This document shows, in pieces, positions 54,424 to 63,887 of a stretch of 64,000 bases of DNA; the first letter of the stretch is position 1; each line of letters opens with the position of its first letter. The notes beneath the pieces are model-generated. The model saw only the letters and a list, made by a program, of their open reading frames with translations, was not told the origin of the DNA and did not search any database. Source of the DNA: Hydrogenispora sp. Its GTDB lineage: Bacteria; Bacillota; UBA4882; UBA10575. The position numbers and the translations under genes were made by a program. The stretch is taken from the NCBI GenBank assembly GCA_012837705.1, contig DUQQ01000109.1, positions 37,797-101,796 of the forward strand, read 5' to 3'.

Positions 54424-55149
54424 TCAACCAACCACCGCCAGGGCTTCAGCCAGACTGAACGCGCCATTATAAAGGGCTTTCCCAATGATCACACCGGAAA
54501 CACCCACCGCTTCCAATTTCTTTAGTTCTTGAAGATCTTTGAGTGAAGCGACTCCGCCGGAAGCGATAATCTCCAGCCCCGTTTTAACCGCCATGTTTCT
54601 GGTAGCCGCAATGTTCGGCCCCGCCAGTAAACCGTCCCGGCTGATATCGGTGAAGACCGCCGTCGTAACCCCCAGTTCCCGCATGGTTGTTCCAAATTCT
54701 TCCGCGGAAAGCTCTGCGGTGGAAACCCATCCCTCCACCGCAACCCGGCCTTCCCGGGCATCAATCCCCAGAACGATCTTCTCCGGTCCGAATTCCTCCA
54801 GTAACTCCTGGACAAATTCGGGGGCAGATACTGCTTTCGTCCCAATGATGACCCGGGCCGCACCCAGCTCCAGGATTCGCTTTACATCGGCACGACTCCG
54901 CAGTCCACCGCCGACCTGAAAAGGAAGATCAACCGCCTGAGCGATCTTCTCAATGCTCTTCAAATTGCGGGAAGAACCAGTAAAGGCCCCATCCAAGTCG
55001 ACCACATGCAACCATGCCGCACCCTCCTGGGCAAACTTACGGGCTACCGCTTCCGGTTGGTCCGAATAGACCGTTTTTCGGTCCGCCCGCCCTTGGACCA
55101 GACGGACACATTGCCCATCTTTCAGATCAATCGCAGGAAAAATAGTCAT
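54424..55149 (-). CDS. hisA: HisA phosphoribosyl isomerase
   Basis: HisA opens one ribose ring (Amadori rearrangement) in the fourth step. The 241-residue TIM barrel has FPAIDLKDGQCVRLVQG with catalytic Asp8, VGGGLRS, VLGIDAREGRV, and FTDISRDGLLAGPN with the second catalytic Asp. ATG 55149 is chosen for its spacing to GGAGC. It lies 31 bases after hisB, so no room exists for hisH between them. Confidence 0.95.
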   Translation of the reverse strand: MTIFPAIDLKDGQCVRLVQGRADRKTVYSDQPEAVARKFAQEGAAWLHVVDLDGAFTGSSRNLKSIEKIAQAVDLPFQVGGGLRSRADVKRILELGAARVIIGTKAVSAPEFVQELLEEFGPEKIVLGIDAREGRVAVEGWVSTAELSAEEFGTTMRELGVTTAVFTDISRDGLLAGPNIAATRNMAVKTGLEIIASGGVASLKDLQELKKLEAVGVSGVIIGKALYNGAFSLAEALAVVG

Positions 55150-55180
55150 CAACATCGCTCCAAAGCTTTAATTTAAATTG

Positions 55181-55774
55181 CTAGAGGGCCTTTTTCGAAC
55201 TCCAAACCCCTTCGACCCGTGTTTCAATGGCCACCGCCTTTTGCAATGCACGGCCAAAGGCCTTAAAGATCGCCTCGAGGATATGGTGGTCGTTGTCCCC
55301 CCGGATTAAGTCAATATGAAGGTTCATACCGGCATTGTTCGCCACGGCCTGAAAAAACTCTTTGGCGTTTTCTACAGAAAAATTGCCAATCCTTTCTCTT
55401 TGTAATTCCACGTTGTAAACTAGATAGGAACGGCCGGACAGATCCAAAACAACCCGGACCAAGGCCTCGTCCATCGGTACCGTTGCCTCACCATAACGGT
55501 TAATCCCTTTTTTGTCCTTTAGTGCTTCTTTTAAGGCTAGTCCTAAACAGATCCCAACATCTTCCACGGTATGGTGATCATCAACAGCAATATCCCCCTT
55601 GGCCTTGACTTTCAGATCGCACAGACTATGCACGGAGAAAAGCGTCAGCATATGGCTGAAGAAGGGAACTTCGGTATCAATCTCATGCTGACCGGTACCA
55701 TCAAGGGTTAAGAGTAACTCCACTTCGGTCTCCGCTGTTTTTCTTTCAATTTGACCAGTTCTATCCATCGCCAT
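55181..55774 (-). CDS. hisB: imidazoleglycerol-phosphate dehydratase HisB
   Basis: This dehydratase forms imidazole acetol phosphate with a manganese cluster. From ATG 55774 (AAAGGAG upstream) it has 197 residues. Its metal-binding blocks are FFSHML and DDHHTVED in the first half, and GDNDHHILEAIFKAFGRAL in the second, with FFQAVANNAGMNLH between. The start region overlaps the end of hisD by 14 bases. Confidence 0.95.
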   Translation of the reverse strand: MAMDRTGQIERKTAETEVELLLTLDGTGQHEIDTEVPFFSHMLTLFSVHSLCDLKVKAKGDIAVDDHHTVEDVGICLGLALKEALKDKKGINRYGEATVPMDEALVRVVLDLSGRSYLVYNVELQRERIGNFSVENAKEFFQAVANNAGMNLHIDLIRGDNDHHILEAIFKAFGRALQKAVAIETRVEGVWSSKKAL

Positions 55775-57062
55775 TCGCCTTCTCCTTTCTGATCCGCACC
55801 GAATTGGCATGGGCCGTTAAACCTTCAACCGTCGCCAGTTTAATGATGTCATCCGCATCTTTAAGGATACCTTCCCGGGAATAGTACAACAGGCTGGAGG
55901 TCTTCATAAAAGTATCGACGGTCACCGGCGAATTAAAACGCGCGGTTCCGCCAGTCGGCAAAATGTGGTTGGGGCCGGCGTAATAGTCACCAACCGGTTC
56001 CGGGGTGTATCTCCCCATGAAGATGGCACCCGCATTTTTCACCTTACTCAACAGGGCAAAAGGATCTTCTACCATCAATTCCAGGTGTTCGGGGGCAATA
56101 AGATTCGCCACCCGGCAAGCTTCCGCAAGATCGGCGGTGAGGATGAAAGCGCCGTTCTTTTCCAGCGCCTGTGCGATGATCTCCCGCCGGGAAAGAGCCT
56201 TTATTTGCCTTTGGAGCTCCGCTTCCACCCGGTCAAGTAAAGCTTCGTCATCCGTCACGAGAATACTCCGGGCCATTATGTCGTGTTCGGCCTGGGACAT
56301 CAGATCCGCCGCCAGATAAGCCGGATCGGCTTTTCGATCGGCAATGATCAAAATCTCACTGGGCCCGGCCAGCATATCGATGTTAACTTCACCATAAACC
56401 ATTTTTTTGGCCACCGTAACGTAAATGTTCCCCGGACCGGTGATCAAGTCCACTTTTTTTATGGTCTCTGTCCCCCGGGCCAGGGCAAAAACAGCCTGCG
56501 CGCCACCCATCTTATAGATCTCAGCGATCCCCAGTTCCGCCGCTGCCACCAATGTATAAGGATTAACCTCTCCTTTCGCATTGGGCGGAGTGGCCATGGC
56601 AAGCTCGCTAACCCCGGCCACTTGGGCCGGAATCGCATTCATCAGCACCGATGAAGGGTAGGCCGCCGTTCCTCCTGGAACATAAATTCCCGCCCTTTCC
56701 ACCGGCCTAATGATCTGGCCCAGAATATTTCCTTGGGCATCCGGTTCCATCCAGGAGTTTCTAAGCTGCCGGAGATGGAAGGCCCTAATCCGGCCGATCG
56801 CCGCCCGCAACGCCCGGAGAAAATCCTCATCCACCAGCGTATAAGCTCGGTCCATTTCTACGGCGCTTACCATGAAGTTGGCTTCGGTGAGCTCCGCACC
56901 GTCGAATTTCCGGCTATATTCAAAAACAGCCTGGTTACCCCGGGCCGCGACCTCCCGACCAATCCCGGCAACCAGATCCGCGATCTGTTCCAAATCGGCC
57001 TGGGTCGCTTGGATAAAAGCGTCCAAGTCGTCATGGGCCGTGTTTACACGCCTTATTCTCAT
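55761..57062 (-). CDS. hisD: histidinol dehydrogenase
   Basis: The NAD-dependent zinc enzyme makes the last two oxidations to histidine. The 433-residue protein has PGGTAAYPSSVLMNAIPA, DLITGPGNIYVTVAKK, MLAGPSEILIIAD, LMSQAEHD with zinc ligands and APEHLELMV. It overlaps hisG by four bases (ATGA type) and hisB by 14. Confidence 0.96.
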   Translation of the reverse strand: MRIRRVNTAHDDLDAFIQATQADLEQIADLVAGIGREVAARGNQAVFEYSRKFDGAELTEANFMVSAVEMDRAYTLVDEDFLRALRAAIGRIRAFHLRQLRNSWMEPDAQGNILGQIIRPVERAGIYVPGGTAAYPSSVLMNAIPAQVAGVSELAMATPPNAKGEVNPYTLVAAAELGIAEIYKMGGAQAVFALARGTETIKKVDLITGPGNIYVTVAKKMVYGEVNIDMLAGPSEILIIADRKADPAYLAADLMSQAEHDIMARSILVTDDEALLDRVEAELQRQIKALSRREIIAQALEKNGAFILTADLAEACRVANLIAPEHLELMVEDPFALLSKVKNAGAIFMGRYTPEPVGDYYAGPNHILPTGGTARFNSPVTVDTFMKTSSLLYYSREGILKDADDIIKLATVEGLTAHANSVRIRKEKANGDG

Positions 57063-57718
57063 TGGCCTTCCCCCTTTTTTGCCTTCTGCTGCATGATCTG
57101 GACCAAGGGTTCAATCCGGTTGAACTTCGTCCGAAAACTAACCCGGTTGGAGATCAAACGGGTGGTTGAGTCCATAATTTGAGCCAACTCAACCAGGTTG
57201 TTTTCGCGCAGGGTCCTTCCGCTGGAGACAATGTCCACGATCATATCGGCGATCCCAATCAGCGGTGCCAGCTCAATATTGCCGTGGAGTTTAATTACTT
57301 CCACCTGCATCCCCTGCTTGCGAAAGAATTCCTCGGCAACCCGGGGGAACTTCGTCGCCACCCGCCGGTAATTCAGATCCTTTAAACGCATATTCTTCAT
57401 CTGGGCAGGTACGGCCACCACGAAGCGGCAACCGCCAAAACCCAAATCCACCAGCTCAAAAACGTCTTTTTGCTGCTCGACGATGACGTCTTTGCCCACA
57501 ATGCCTAAATCCGCCGCACCCTGTTCAACATAGGTGGGAACATCCGTTGGTCGACACATTAAGTAGCGCAGCTTTGCTTCCGCAAAGGTAAAGACTAAAT
57601 TTCGCGTATCACCGGAGATCCCTTCGTGGGGAAGACCCGCCGCTGCCAACAACTCTAACGTCGCGCGGAGTAAATTCCCCTTACAAAGGGCAATCGTTAA
57701 ATAATCATTCTGCATCAT
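57059..57718 (-). CDS. hisG: ATP phosphoribosyltransferase, short form
   Basis: HisG joins ATP and phosphoribosyl pyrophosphate in the first step. The 219-residue short form lacks the C-terminal ACT-like domain and therefore needs HisZ, whose gene is directly upstream. Typical segments are TIALCKGNL, GISGDTRNLVF, DLGIVGKDVI and IADMIVDIVSSGRTLRENNL. The start may be either of two adjacent ATG codons. Confidence 0.96.
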   Translation of the reverse strand: MMQNDYLTIALCKGNLLRATLELLAAAGLPHEGISGDTRNLVFTFAEAKLRYLMCRPTDVPTYVEQGAADLGIVGKDVIVEQQKDVFELVDLGFGGCRFVVAVPAQMKNMRLKDLNYRRVATKFPRVAEEFFRKQGMQVEVIKLHGNIELAPLIGIADMIVDIVSSGRTLRENNLVELAQIMDSTTRLISNRVSFRTKFNRIEPLVQIMQQKAKKGEGQ

Positions 57719-57728
57719 ATATCCCCAC

Positions 57729-58883
57729 CTAATCCAGGTATATTACTTGACAGTTCCCGATCTGTTGGGCTCTTCTTTCCAGTTCCGCCCGGCTACATGC
57801 TTGCACATCGGTTTCCACGGTATAGCCCTGTGCTCTTAGTTCTTGGGCCTTCGTAACGATCCGTGGCCAGACGGTCCCACCGACTAGATAGTGGGCTGGT
57901 TCCTCGTCCGGTTCTTTTAAGACCAAAGCCAACCGGTCCATCCCGATGGCAAAACCCGTGGCGGGACAGGCGAAACCAAACTGGTTAAGCAGGTTATCGT
58001 AGCGGCCTCCGCCCAGCAAACCGTACCCCAGTTCCGACGAGTAGCCTTCAAAAACAATCCCGGTATAATAATCCAAACCGCGGAGAACACCCATATCGAT
58101 GACGATATGCTCTTCAACGCCATAAGTCTGGAGATCTTCATAAACTTTCAGTAATTCCGCCACCGCTGCAGACGCCCGACGGTTATGTTCGATCTTACCC
58201 AACTGGTCTAGGACCTCGATCCCACCATGGAGCACCGGAAGGCGCGCAATGGTCGCTTTAACCTCATCATCAATGTGGGAGTCGTTTAAAACCCGCGCCA
58301 GTTCCACCAGATCCTTCTGTTCTACTAAGTGCCGGACCAGTTGTTTTTCTGCCTCCGTCATCCCACTCTCTGCCAACAGACTATTGAAGATCGCAATCTG
58401 ATTAAGGCTGATCTTAAAATTCTCCAACCCCATGGTGCGTAAAGTCTCGACGGCAATATTGATTACTTCAGCATCGGCCCGGGGTCCGGAAGCGCCCAAC
58501 AGTTCCACTCCCATCTGCCAGAACTCCCGGTACTGGGCCTTTTGGGGCTGGACGTGCCGGAAAACGTTGGCGATATAACACAGGCGTTGTGGAAAAACGG
58601 CTTCACGCAGATGCGTGGCGGCCATCCGGGCAATCCCTACGGTCATTTCCTGGCGTAAGGAGACAATCCTCCCCTCCCGGTCAATAAATAAAAATAGCTC
58701 ATCCCGGATGTCCCGGCAAGTTCCGGCCTCGAGTACTTCCAGGTATTCAAAGGTTGGCGTCCTTACTTCCTTATATCCGTAGCTACGAAAGAGAGCAAGC
58801 GCCTTTTTCTCCATTTTACGACGGGTTTTTACTTCATCGGGCAGAAAGTCCCGTAACCCTTTGGGTATCTCTTTGTTTTTCAT
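57729..58883 (-). CDS. hisZ: HisZ, regulatory subunit of ATP phosphoribosyltransferase
   Basis: HisZ is a histidyl-tRNA synthetase-like protein that activates short HisG and carries feedback control. The 384-residue protein has class II-like motifs PKGLRDFLPDEVKTRRKME, CYIANVFRHVQPQKAQYREFWQMGVE (in parts), LDYYTGIVFEGY and GGGRYDNLL. The anticodon-binding part is short. It is the first gene of the his operon and follows the acetamidase gene by 58 bases, with no T-box seen. Confidence 0.93.
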   Translation of the reverse strand: MKNKEIPKGLRDFLPDEVKTRRKMEKKALALFRSYGYKEVRTPTFEYLEVLEAGTCRDIRDELFLFIDREGRIVSLRQEMTVGIARMAATHLREAVFPQRLCYIANVFRHVQPQKAQYREFWQMGVELLGASGPRADAEVINIAVETLRTMGLENFKISLNQIAIFNSLLAESGMTEAEKQLVRHLVEQKDLVELARVLNDSHIDDEVKATIARLPVLHGGIEVLDQLGKIEHNRRASAAVAELLKVYEDLQTYGVEEHIVIDMGVLRGLDYYTGIVFEGYSSELGYGLLGGGRYDNLLNQFGFACPATGFAIGMDRLALVLKEPDEEPAHYLVGGTVWPRIVTKAQELRAQGYTVETDVQACSRAELERRAQQIGNCQVIYLD

Positions 58884-58941
58884 GAAGAGTCTCCTTCTAA
58901 ACTATACTAACTCTTTTCGGTTTAACTTTCTTTTAACCGCA

Positions 58942-59847
58942 TCAGCTCCCTAATTCCACACCATAACTAGCCAAGATCTGATTAGGCATACTAAAACGAA
59001 CTGTTTTTAGGGGATCCACAACCTGAGAAACTTGAAGATTGCCGACCGCACTCATCAACGTAGCAATCTCCGCAATCGATAGTGGCGTGGCACTTTGCAA
59101 AAGATCAGCCATCTCCTCCACCGCAATCTGGGCGGCTTCATCCAAGGTCGAGGCCGAGGCGATCGTCGCGGTGACCTCAGGCGTTTGGACCACCGGATTC
59201 TTTATCTTTTTTCCTTTGACTACTTCCAGTTTAACGCGGACCTTACCGGCTACTTCCACCCCGGAAACGCCGATTTCGCCATCGCCCATGGCCGCATGTA
59301 AATCACCCAAGGCAAAGAAGGCCCCGCCAACAAAGACCGGCAGGTAGAGGACCGCGTTTTCGGCGATTAATTTAGTGTCCATGTTCCCCCCATGCGCACC
59401 AGGTGTTCCGCAACTGATTCCTGCGCCAGCGGGCGCAACCCCAATGACACCAACCATCGGGTTCAGTGGAAAAGCGATCTTACTGTGAAAAACAACTTGT
59501 CCGTCCTTGATCGGGACCACTTTAGAGTAGAGATCATCCATCAAATGGCCGAGAACGCCCAGATCTTTACCGGTTGCCACGACGCCTTGGTCCGCGATTT
59601 GGATTTCCTTAATCGTTATTTTGAGTACATCCCCCGCTTCCGCCCCGTTAACGTAAATCGGACCGGTTGCCGGATTGACCCGCTGCCAGTCAAGGGTTTC
59701 CAGCCTATCTTCGGCTGAACAAATTTGATTGGCAAAACAATCCATGGTTTCGATCTCCACTTCATCACCGGAGTTAATCTGGAGAACAGGTTTGTTCTCC
59801 TTATCGAAACTAAATATATACTGATCAGAAGAAAGCTTATGGACCAT
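58942..59847 (-). CDS. acetamidase/formamidase family protein
   Basis: The 301-residue protein matches the cytoplasmic FmdA/AmdA family: SGDEVEIETMDCF, NPATGPIYVNGAEAGDVLKI, FPLNPMVGVIGVAP, GAHGGNMDTKLI, and GDLHAAMGDGEIGVSGVEVAG. Members hydrolyse short amides such as formamide or acetamide, releasing ammonia. Directly upstream of hisZ in the same direction it may share the transcript. A link to ammonia supply for HisF is only speculation. ATG 59847 follows GGGAGGG. Confidence 0.9.
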   Translation of the reverse strand: MVHKLSSDQYIFSFDKENKPVLQINSGDEVEIETMDCFANQICSAEDRLETLDWQRVNPATGPIYVNGAEAGDVLKITIKEIQIADQGVVATGKDLGVLGHLMDDLYSKVVPIKDGQVVFHSKIAFPLNPMVGVIGVAPAGAGISCGTPGAHGGNMDTKLIAENAVLYLPVFVGGAFFALGDLHAAMGDGEIGVSGVEVAGKVRVKLEVVKGKKIKNPVVQTPEVTATIASASTLDEAAQIAVEEMADLLQSATPLSIAEIATLMSAVGNLQVSQVVDPLKTVRFSMPNQILASYGVELGS

Positions 59848-59908
59848 GACTCGTCCCTCCCTAATTTTCCGATTGTCAGTTAAGTTATATTATACCTGTT
59901 TTAAAAGG

Positions 59909-60769
59909 TTATTGGAATAATGAAGAAGATTGGTCGTTCCGCTTCTTCTTGAGTAAAGAAAGCGTCCACAAAATAACAACCAGATACCCGCTTATCGCAA
60001 AAATTGAGGCTTCCACCCCAAAGGCACCACCAGTGATCAATGTTGATGTGGTGGCTAACTTATAGGAAAAAAGCGCGCCCGGTTTATGAGACGTTCCGAT
60101 GTTTAATATGTCCCCAATCATGATCATGTTCCAAACACCATGGACCATGGCGCTTGGCCAGATCGAATTACTTTCATAAACAATCAATGAAAACATGATG
60201 CCAACACTCGTTCCCGCGACCAGCAGGAAGAAAAGATCGACCAGGTTCATTTTAACCCCTAAGACATGTAAAAGCCCAAATATAACCGAAGGGAGGATGA
60301 TGGCGAGTGGCCTTCCCCAACGTTTCTCCAGTGTCTTCATGATCAACCCCCGAAAGACCATCTCCTCAGCTACCCCCGCGCCAAGACCGACAATAAAAAC
60401 CGCACTGAGAATAATATTAATTGCCTCCACCGTACTGACATTGTTTTTGCTGAGTTCACCCGGACAACATAATAACAAAGCCGAAACGGTGACCGGTAAG
60501 ATAATTGCCCGGGCCAGCCAGGGAAGAGGAATACTAGGTCGGTTTATATAACAGCCTTCGGGTTCCATTTTTAAAAATTTCCGACAACAAACCCGAATCA
60601 TGAAGTAGCATAGGGCGACATAAGTCACCCCAAAAATCATGGCCCTTACGCCTCTTGGTAGTGGTAAATTAAAGGCTAGACTACTAATTCCTTGGGCAAA
60701 AGCTAGAATAACAATCCCACAAAAGATCACCAGGATTGCCCTGCTTGTACCAATTTCTTTTGTTTCCAC
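59909..60769 (-). CDS. CPBP family intramembrane metalloprotease
   Basis: I use GTG 60769 behind GAGGAGGGAG, giving 286 residues. Seven or eight hydrophobic helices are visible. The Abi/CPBP motifs are EEMVFRG at about 150-156, an FGLLHVLG segment with a His, and MVHGVWN. These Glu and His residues bind zinc in the type II CAAX protease-like fold. The role could be peptide processing or bacteriocin self-immunity. It follows the alpha/beta hydrolase by 17 bases and is probably co-transcribed. Confidence 0.88.
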   Translation of the reverse strand: METKEIGTSRAILVIFCGIVILAFAQGISSLAFNLPLPRGVRAMIFGVTYVALCYFMIRVCCRKFLKMEPEGCYINRPSIPLPWLARAIILPVTVSALLLCCPGELSKNNVSTVEAINIILSAVFIVGLGAGVAEEMVFRGLIMKTLEKRWGRPLAIILPSVIFGLLHVLGVKMNLVDLFFLLVAGTSVGIMFSLIVYESNSIWPSAMVHGVWNMIMIGDILNIGTSHKPGALFSYKLATTSTLITGGAFGVEASIFAISGYLVVILWTLSLLKKKRNDQSSSLFQ

Positions 60770-60786
60770 ACTTCTCCCTCCTCGCG

Positions 60787-61707
60787 CTACCAAAGACCCT
60801 CTTTTTGGATAAAGCACAAGATTGCCTCTTCCATCTGGATTAAGGCCTCTTCTTCCACCGGAAAATGGCCGCCATTTTTCAGGACCACTTTTCTTTTCGG
60901 TGCGGCAATTTTCGCGAAAAACTTCTCACTAATCCGGAGAGGGGTCCACATATCCCGGCCCGGGTGTACCATTAAGACCGGAGGTCGTTTAAACTGTGCC
61001 GGCTCTAGCAAGGGGACGCTATTCATCATAGAGCATAAAAAATCGAGATTAACCTTACTTCCCGCGCCACGCTTGTCTTTTAACAACACTTCGAGAACTT
61101 CTTTGTTATTGACCAATGCTTGCATATTGGTCACCATTTTAATGGGAACTTTAAAACTGCGCAAAAACGAAGGTAATAAACCAACCAGCCTTATTCCGTA
61201 TTTCGCCTGAAATTTGTTTTTTGCTGAGTAAATTCGCACTTCTTCATCCCGGTTATCCAGTAAATTAGTTACGATCAAGCCTGAAACATCTTGATGTCGA
61301 CAGGCCACATTGTAGGCTAACATTCCCCCGGCACTTAAACCAACAAGGAAAACCTTTCTTCCTTTGGCCATTTCATCCCCGGTAATTTTACTCCCTACCT
61401 CGATCCAATCCGCATAGGTTACTCTTTTTTGACACCTACTGTACCCATACCCCGGAAGATCTGGGCATAGCACATTATACCCAGCGCGCGCCAATGGAAC
61501 CGCTAAGAAAGAGAGGAGTCGACCGTTTCCGCCAACCCCATGGAAGATCACAACGGAGATATTGGCGTCATTTTCATACTCATCAAGGTGAATTTCCATC
61601 CCATTTATTGTTCGATACTTTTCGCAAGGCTTGCTATCGTCGGTTATTTGGTTCCTGGAAGGCAAAAGCGACTGCAATTCTTTCCAGGCATCTTTTTCTG
61701 TGTACAT
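60787..61707 (-). CDS. alpha/beta hydrolase
   Basis: From ATG 61707, behind AGGAG, the protein has 306 residues. The oxyanion region is VVIFHGVGGNGR, the nucleophile Ser is in VGLSAGGMLAY, the acid in VHPGRDMWTPL, and the catalytic His in NGGHFPVEE. That is a complete alpha/beta hydrolase triad. No signal peptide is present. The substrate is unknown. It may form a small operon with the CPBP protease downstream. Confidence 0.88.
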   Translation of the reverse strand: MYTEKDAWKELQSLLPSRNQITDDSKPCEKYRTINGMEIHLDEYENDANISVVIFHGVGGNGRLLSFLAVPLARAGYNVLCPDLPGYGYSRCQKRVTYADWIEVGSKITGDEMAKGRKVFLVGLSAGGMLAYNVACRHQDVSGLIVTNLLDNRDEEVRIYSAKNKFQAKYGIRLVGLLPSFLRSFKVPIKMVTNMQALVNNKEVLEVLLKDKRGAGSKVNLDFLCSMMNSVPLLEPAQFKRPPVLMVHPGRDMWTPLRISEKFFAKIAAPKRKVVLKNGGHFPVEEEALIQMEEAILCFIQKEGLW

Positions 61708-62187
61708 CACGGCTTACTCCTCTTCTTGCAATCCCATTTGCTTTAGCTTTATATGACAAAAGACAAAGACCAAATGCTATACTGATCAATTTAAACACAC
61801 TAATAATTAATAAAAATACCATTTTATATTATTCTTTTTTTCCACAAGCAACCCTCTTCTCTGTCCATTTTTATTAGCACTTTCAACAATACTTTTACCA
61901 AAAAAAGATAAGGTCATTGTTTTAACCAATGACCTCACTATAATTTTTATACTTTGCCACAAAATATGTATTCATGTCAACGTTAGAAAATTACTGGTTT
62001 TCCCGCGTAAGCTACAGTAGATAACAACCATCTTGATAACTTCCGCTTTATCGGTATTTTTTTACTACTTACTATGGAGGAACCGGTTCCTGTATATATC
62101 TTAAGTATTCGACAAAGATAGCCGATTAATCTTAATAAGGCGTTAATGTTAAAAATTTTCCATCTTTGTCGCAGGAGGGTTTGTACT
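61708..62187. other. intergenic region between hydrolase and chemotaxis receptor genes
   Basis: About 480 bases, AT-rich, holding divergent promoters for both genes. A nine-base inverted repeat AGGTCATTG / CAATGACCT lies at 61911-61935, with A-rich sequence to its left. It could be a terminator for an unseen leftward RNA or an operator. I saw no further gene. Confidence 0.4.
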
Positions 62188-63483
62188 ATGAACGAACAAG
62201 AACTACACAACCGCAATTCTTTGGTTCTCAAACTACTTTGGGTATCACTAATGATTGCAGTAGGTGCCTGTCTTGCTAGTAAAACGGAAACAATTAAAAC
62301 GGTCAAGGTAACATTGTACGGTGCCATTGTTTGCCTGATTCCGACCATCCTTTGTCTAAAAAAGCGCTATGAACAATATATAAAATATATTGTCGCCTGC
62401 GGGGTCGGCTTTTTTTCTTTTATGATTTTGGATATCGCCTACTTTTCCTCCAACATCTCCATCTTATACTTTAGCCTGATTGTGGTTTCGATGTACCATG
62501 ACTATAAGCCAGTTATTTTATCGGGCTCTCTGTCCTTAGTTCTTTTGAATTATTTTTACCCCTTGATGCGCGACACCCTTTATGTTAATGATAAATTAGC
62601 TTTAATGAACGGTAATTTAATTATGATTATTTTACTGGTCATCGCACAAACAATAATCGGCGAAAAGATGCGGGAGAATATTCGAAAACGCGAAGAGATC
62701 ACAAAAAATGTTAACCATCAGTTAGAAACCTTGCTGCATCGCGTTATGGAGAGCGCCGAGCAAGTAAGTAGTGCCTCGCATCAAATTTCCCAAGGTAACC
62801 AACAGCTATCGCTGCGTACCCAAGATCAAGTCAGCGCGCTTCAAGAGATCTCCGCCACGATCGAAGAGTTGAACACCTCCATCCAGCAGATCGCTGCCAA
62901 CTCCAGTCAGGCGGATGAGGTCTCCAAACAGACCTTAAATGTGGTGATGGAAGGAAAAGAAATCGTCGGGGAAACTATCTCCGCAATCCATGAAATCGCC
63001 GAAGGCAGTAATCAGATTGCCGAAATCATTAAGGTTGTGAATGATATCGCCTTTCAAACCAATATCCTCGCGTTAAATGCGGCGGTCGAAGCGGCGCGGG
63101 CCGGTAAAGAAGGGCGTGGTTTTGCGGTGGTTGCTGCCGAGGTGCGAAACCTAGCCCGCCGGACCGCAGAGTCGGCCCATGAAATTGAATTACTCATCAA
63201 CGAAAGCATTGAGCGAAGCGCAAACGGGCAGCGCCTTGTCGGCAAAGCCACCCAGATGTTCGAAAGTATTGTCGAGAATAACGAAAAAAACTCAAACCTG
63301 ATCTTAGAAGTAGCTTCAAACCTCCGCGAACAGTCCATTGGTTCACAACAGATCCAATCTGCTTTAGAAAAACTAAACCAAGTTACCCAGGAAAATGCGG
63401 CCATGGTGGAAGAGATTGCTTCATCCAGTGAAGCACTGCACCAGGAAGCAAGAGCCCTACGAGAACTGATGGTTGAGTCGTAG
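62188..63483 (+). CDS. methyl-accepting chemotaxis protein with multi-pass membrane sensor region
   Basis: The ATG at 62188 follows AGGAGGG, giving 431 residues. Five or six membrane helices occupy residues 15-170; there is no large periplasmic ligand domain and no evident HAMP domain. The cytoplasmic coiled coil follows, with the invariant tip [20 protein letters not shown] and [15 protein letters not shown] that contacts CheA and CheW. It should report membrane or cytoplasmic signals to the flagellar motor. No che gene is adjacent. Confidence 0.9.
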   Translation: MNEQELHNRNSLVLKLLWVSLMIAVGACLASKTETIKTVKVTLYGAIVCLIPTILCLKKRYEQYIKYIVACGVGFFSFMILDIAYFSSNISILYFSLIVVSMYHDYKPVILSGSLSLVLLNYFYPLMRDTLYVNDKLALMNGNLIMIILLVIAQTIIGEKMRENIRKREEITKNVNHQLETLLHRVMESAEQVSSASHQISQGNQQLSLRTQDQVSALQEISATIEELNTSIQQIAANSSQADEVSKQTLNVVMEGKEIVGETISAIHEIAEGSNQIAEIIKVVNDIAFQTNILALNAAVEAARAGKEGRGFAVVAAEVRNLARRTAESAHEIELLINESIERSANGQRLVGKATQMFESIVENNEKNSNLILEVASNLREQSIGSQQIQSALEKLNQVTQENAAMVEEIASSSEALHQEARALRELMVES

Positions 63484-63586
63484 CATTACCTTAAATTTCT
63501 GATATTTTATAAAGGAAGGTACCGATTCTTTTGTCACTGATAGCTAAGTTTTAAAACTAATCTTCACAGACAACAGAGGGCAAGAC

Positions 63587-63618
63587 AAAAACCCGGATCT
63601 GTACTAGATCCGGGTTTT
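63587..63618 (-). terminator. terminator of the rRNA operon
   Basis: AAAACCCGGATC pairs with GATCCGGGTTTT around a seven-base loop. It lies just after 5S rRNA in the leftward direction. Confidence 0.8.
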
Positions 63619-63626
63619 AAAATTAC

Positions 63627-63746
63627 TTCCTGGCAACGACCTACTCTCCCAGCCGGTCTCCCGACAAGTACCATTGGCGCTGAGGGGCTTAACTGCCGTG
63701 TTCGGGATGGGAACGGGTGGTTCCCCCTCGCCATTGTCACCAGGAA
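63627..63746 (-). rRNA. rrf: 5S ribosomal RNA
   Basis: Read leftward, the 120-base gene begins TTCCTGGTGACAATGGCG and ends GTTGCCAGGAA, with pairing ends and the conserved CCATCCCGAACACGG and GGGAGAGTAGG pieces. It is the distal gene of the rRNA operon that continues off the right edge. Confidence 0.95.
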
Positions 63747-63887
63747 ACTTTTATGCTCTTTTCTGCTTGGATGGCTCTCTGCCTCTTTACCGACCCGTTC
63801 CCTGGGAACGGCCTCGGCTGTTGCCATCCATGATTAGGGTCGTGCCCCCTCAAAACTGCATAGGAAAACATTTAAAAGGCCGCTTAT
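63747..63887 (-). other. 23S-5S internal spacer
   Basis: 141 bases without a tRNA gene. It contains short inverted stretches that probably base-pair during processing. Confidence 0.7.

Noticed and set aside
62188..63483. Chemotaxis receptor considered as part of a defence or mobile region near rRNA
   Set aside because: No integrase, repeats or partner genes; it is an ordinary receptor gene next to an rRNA operon.
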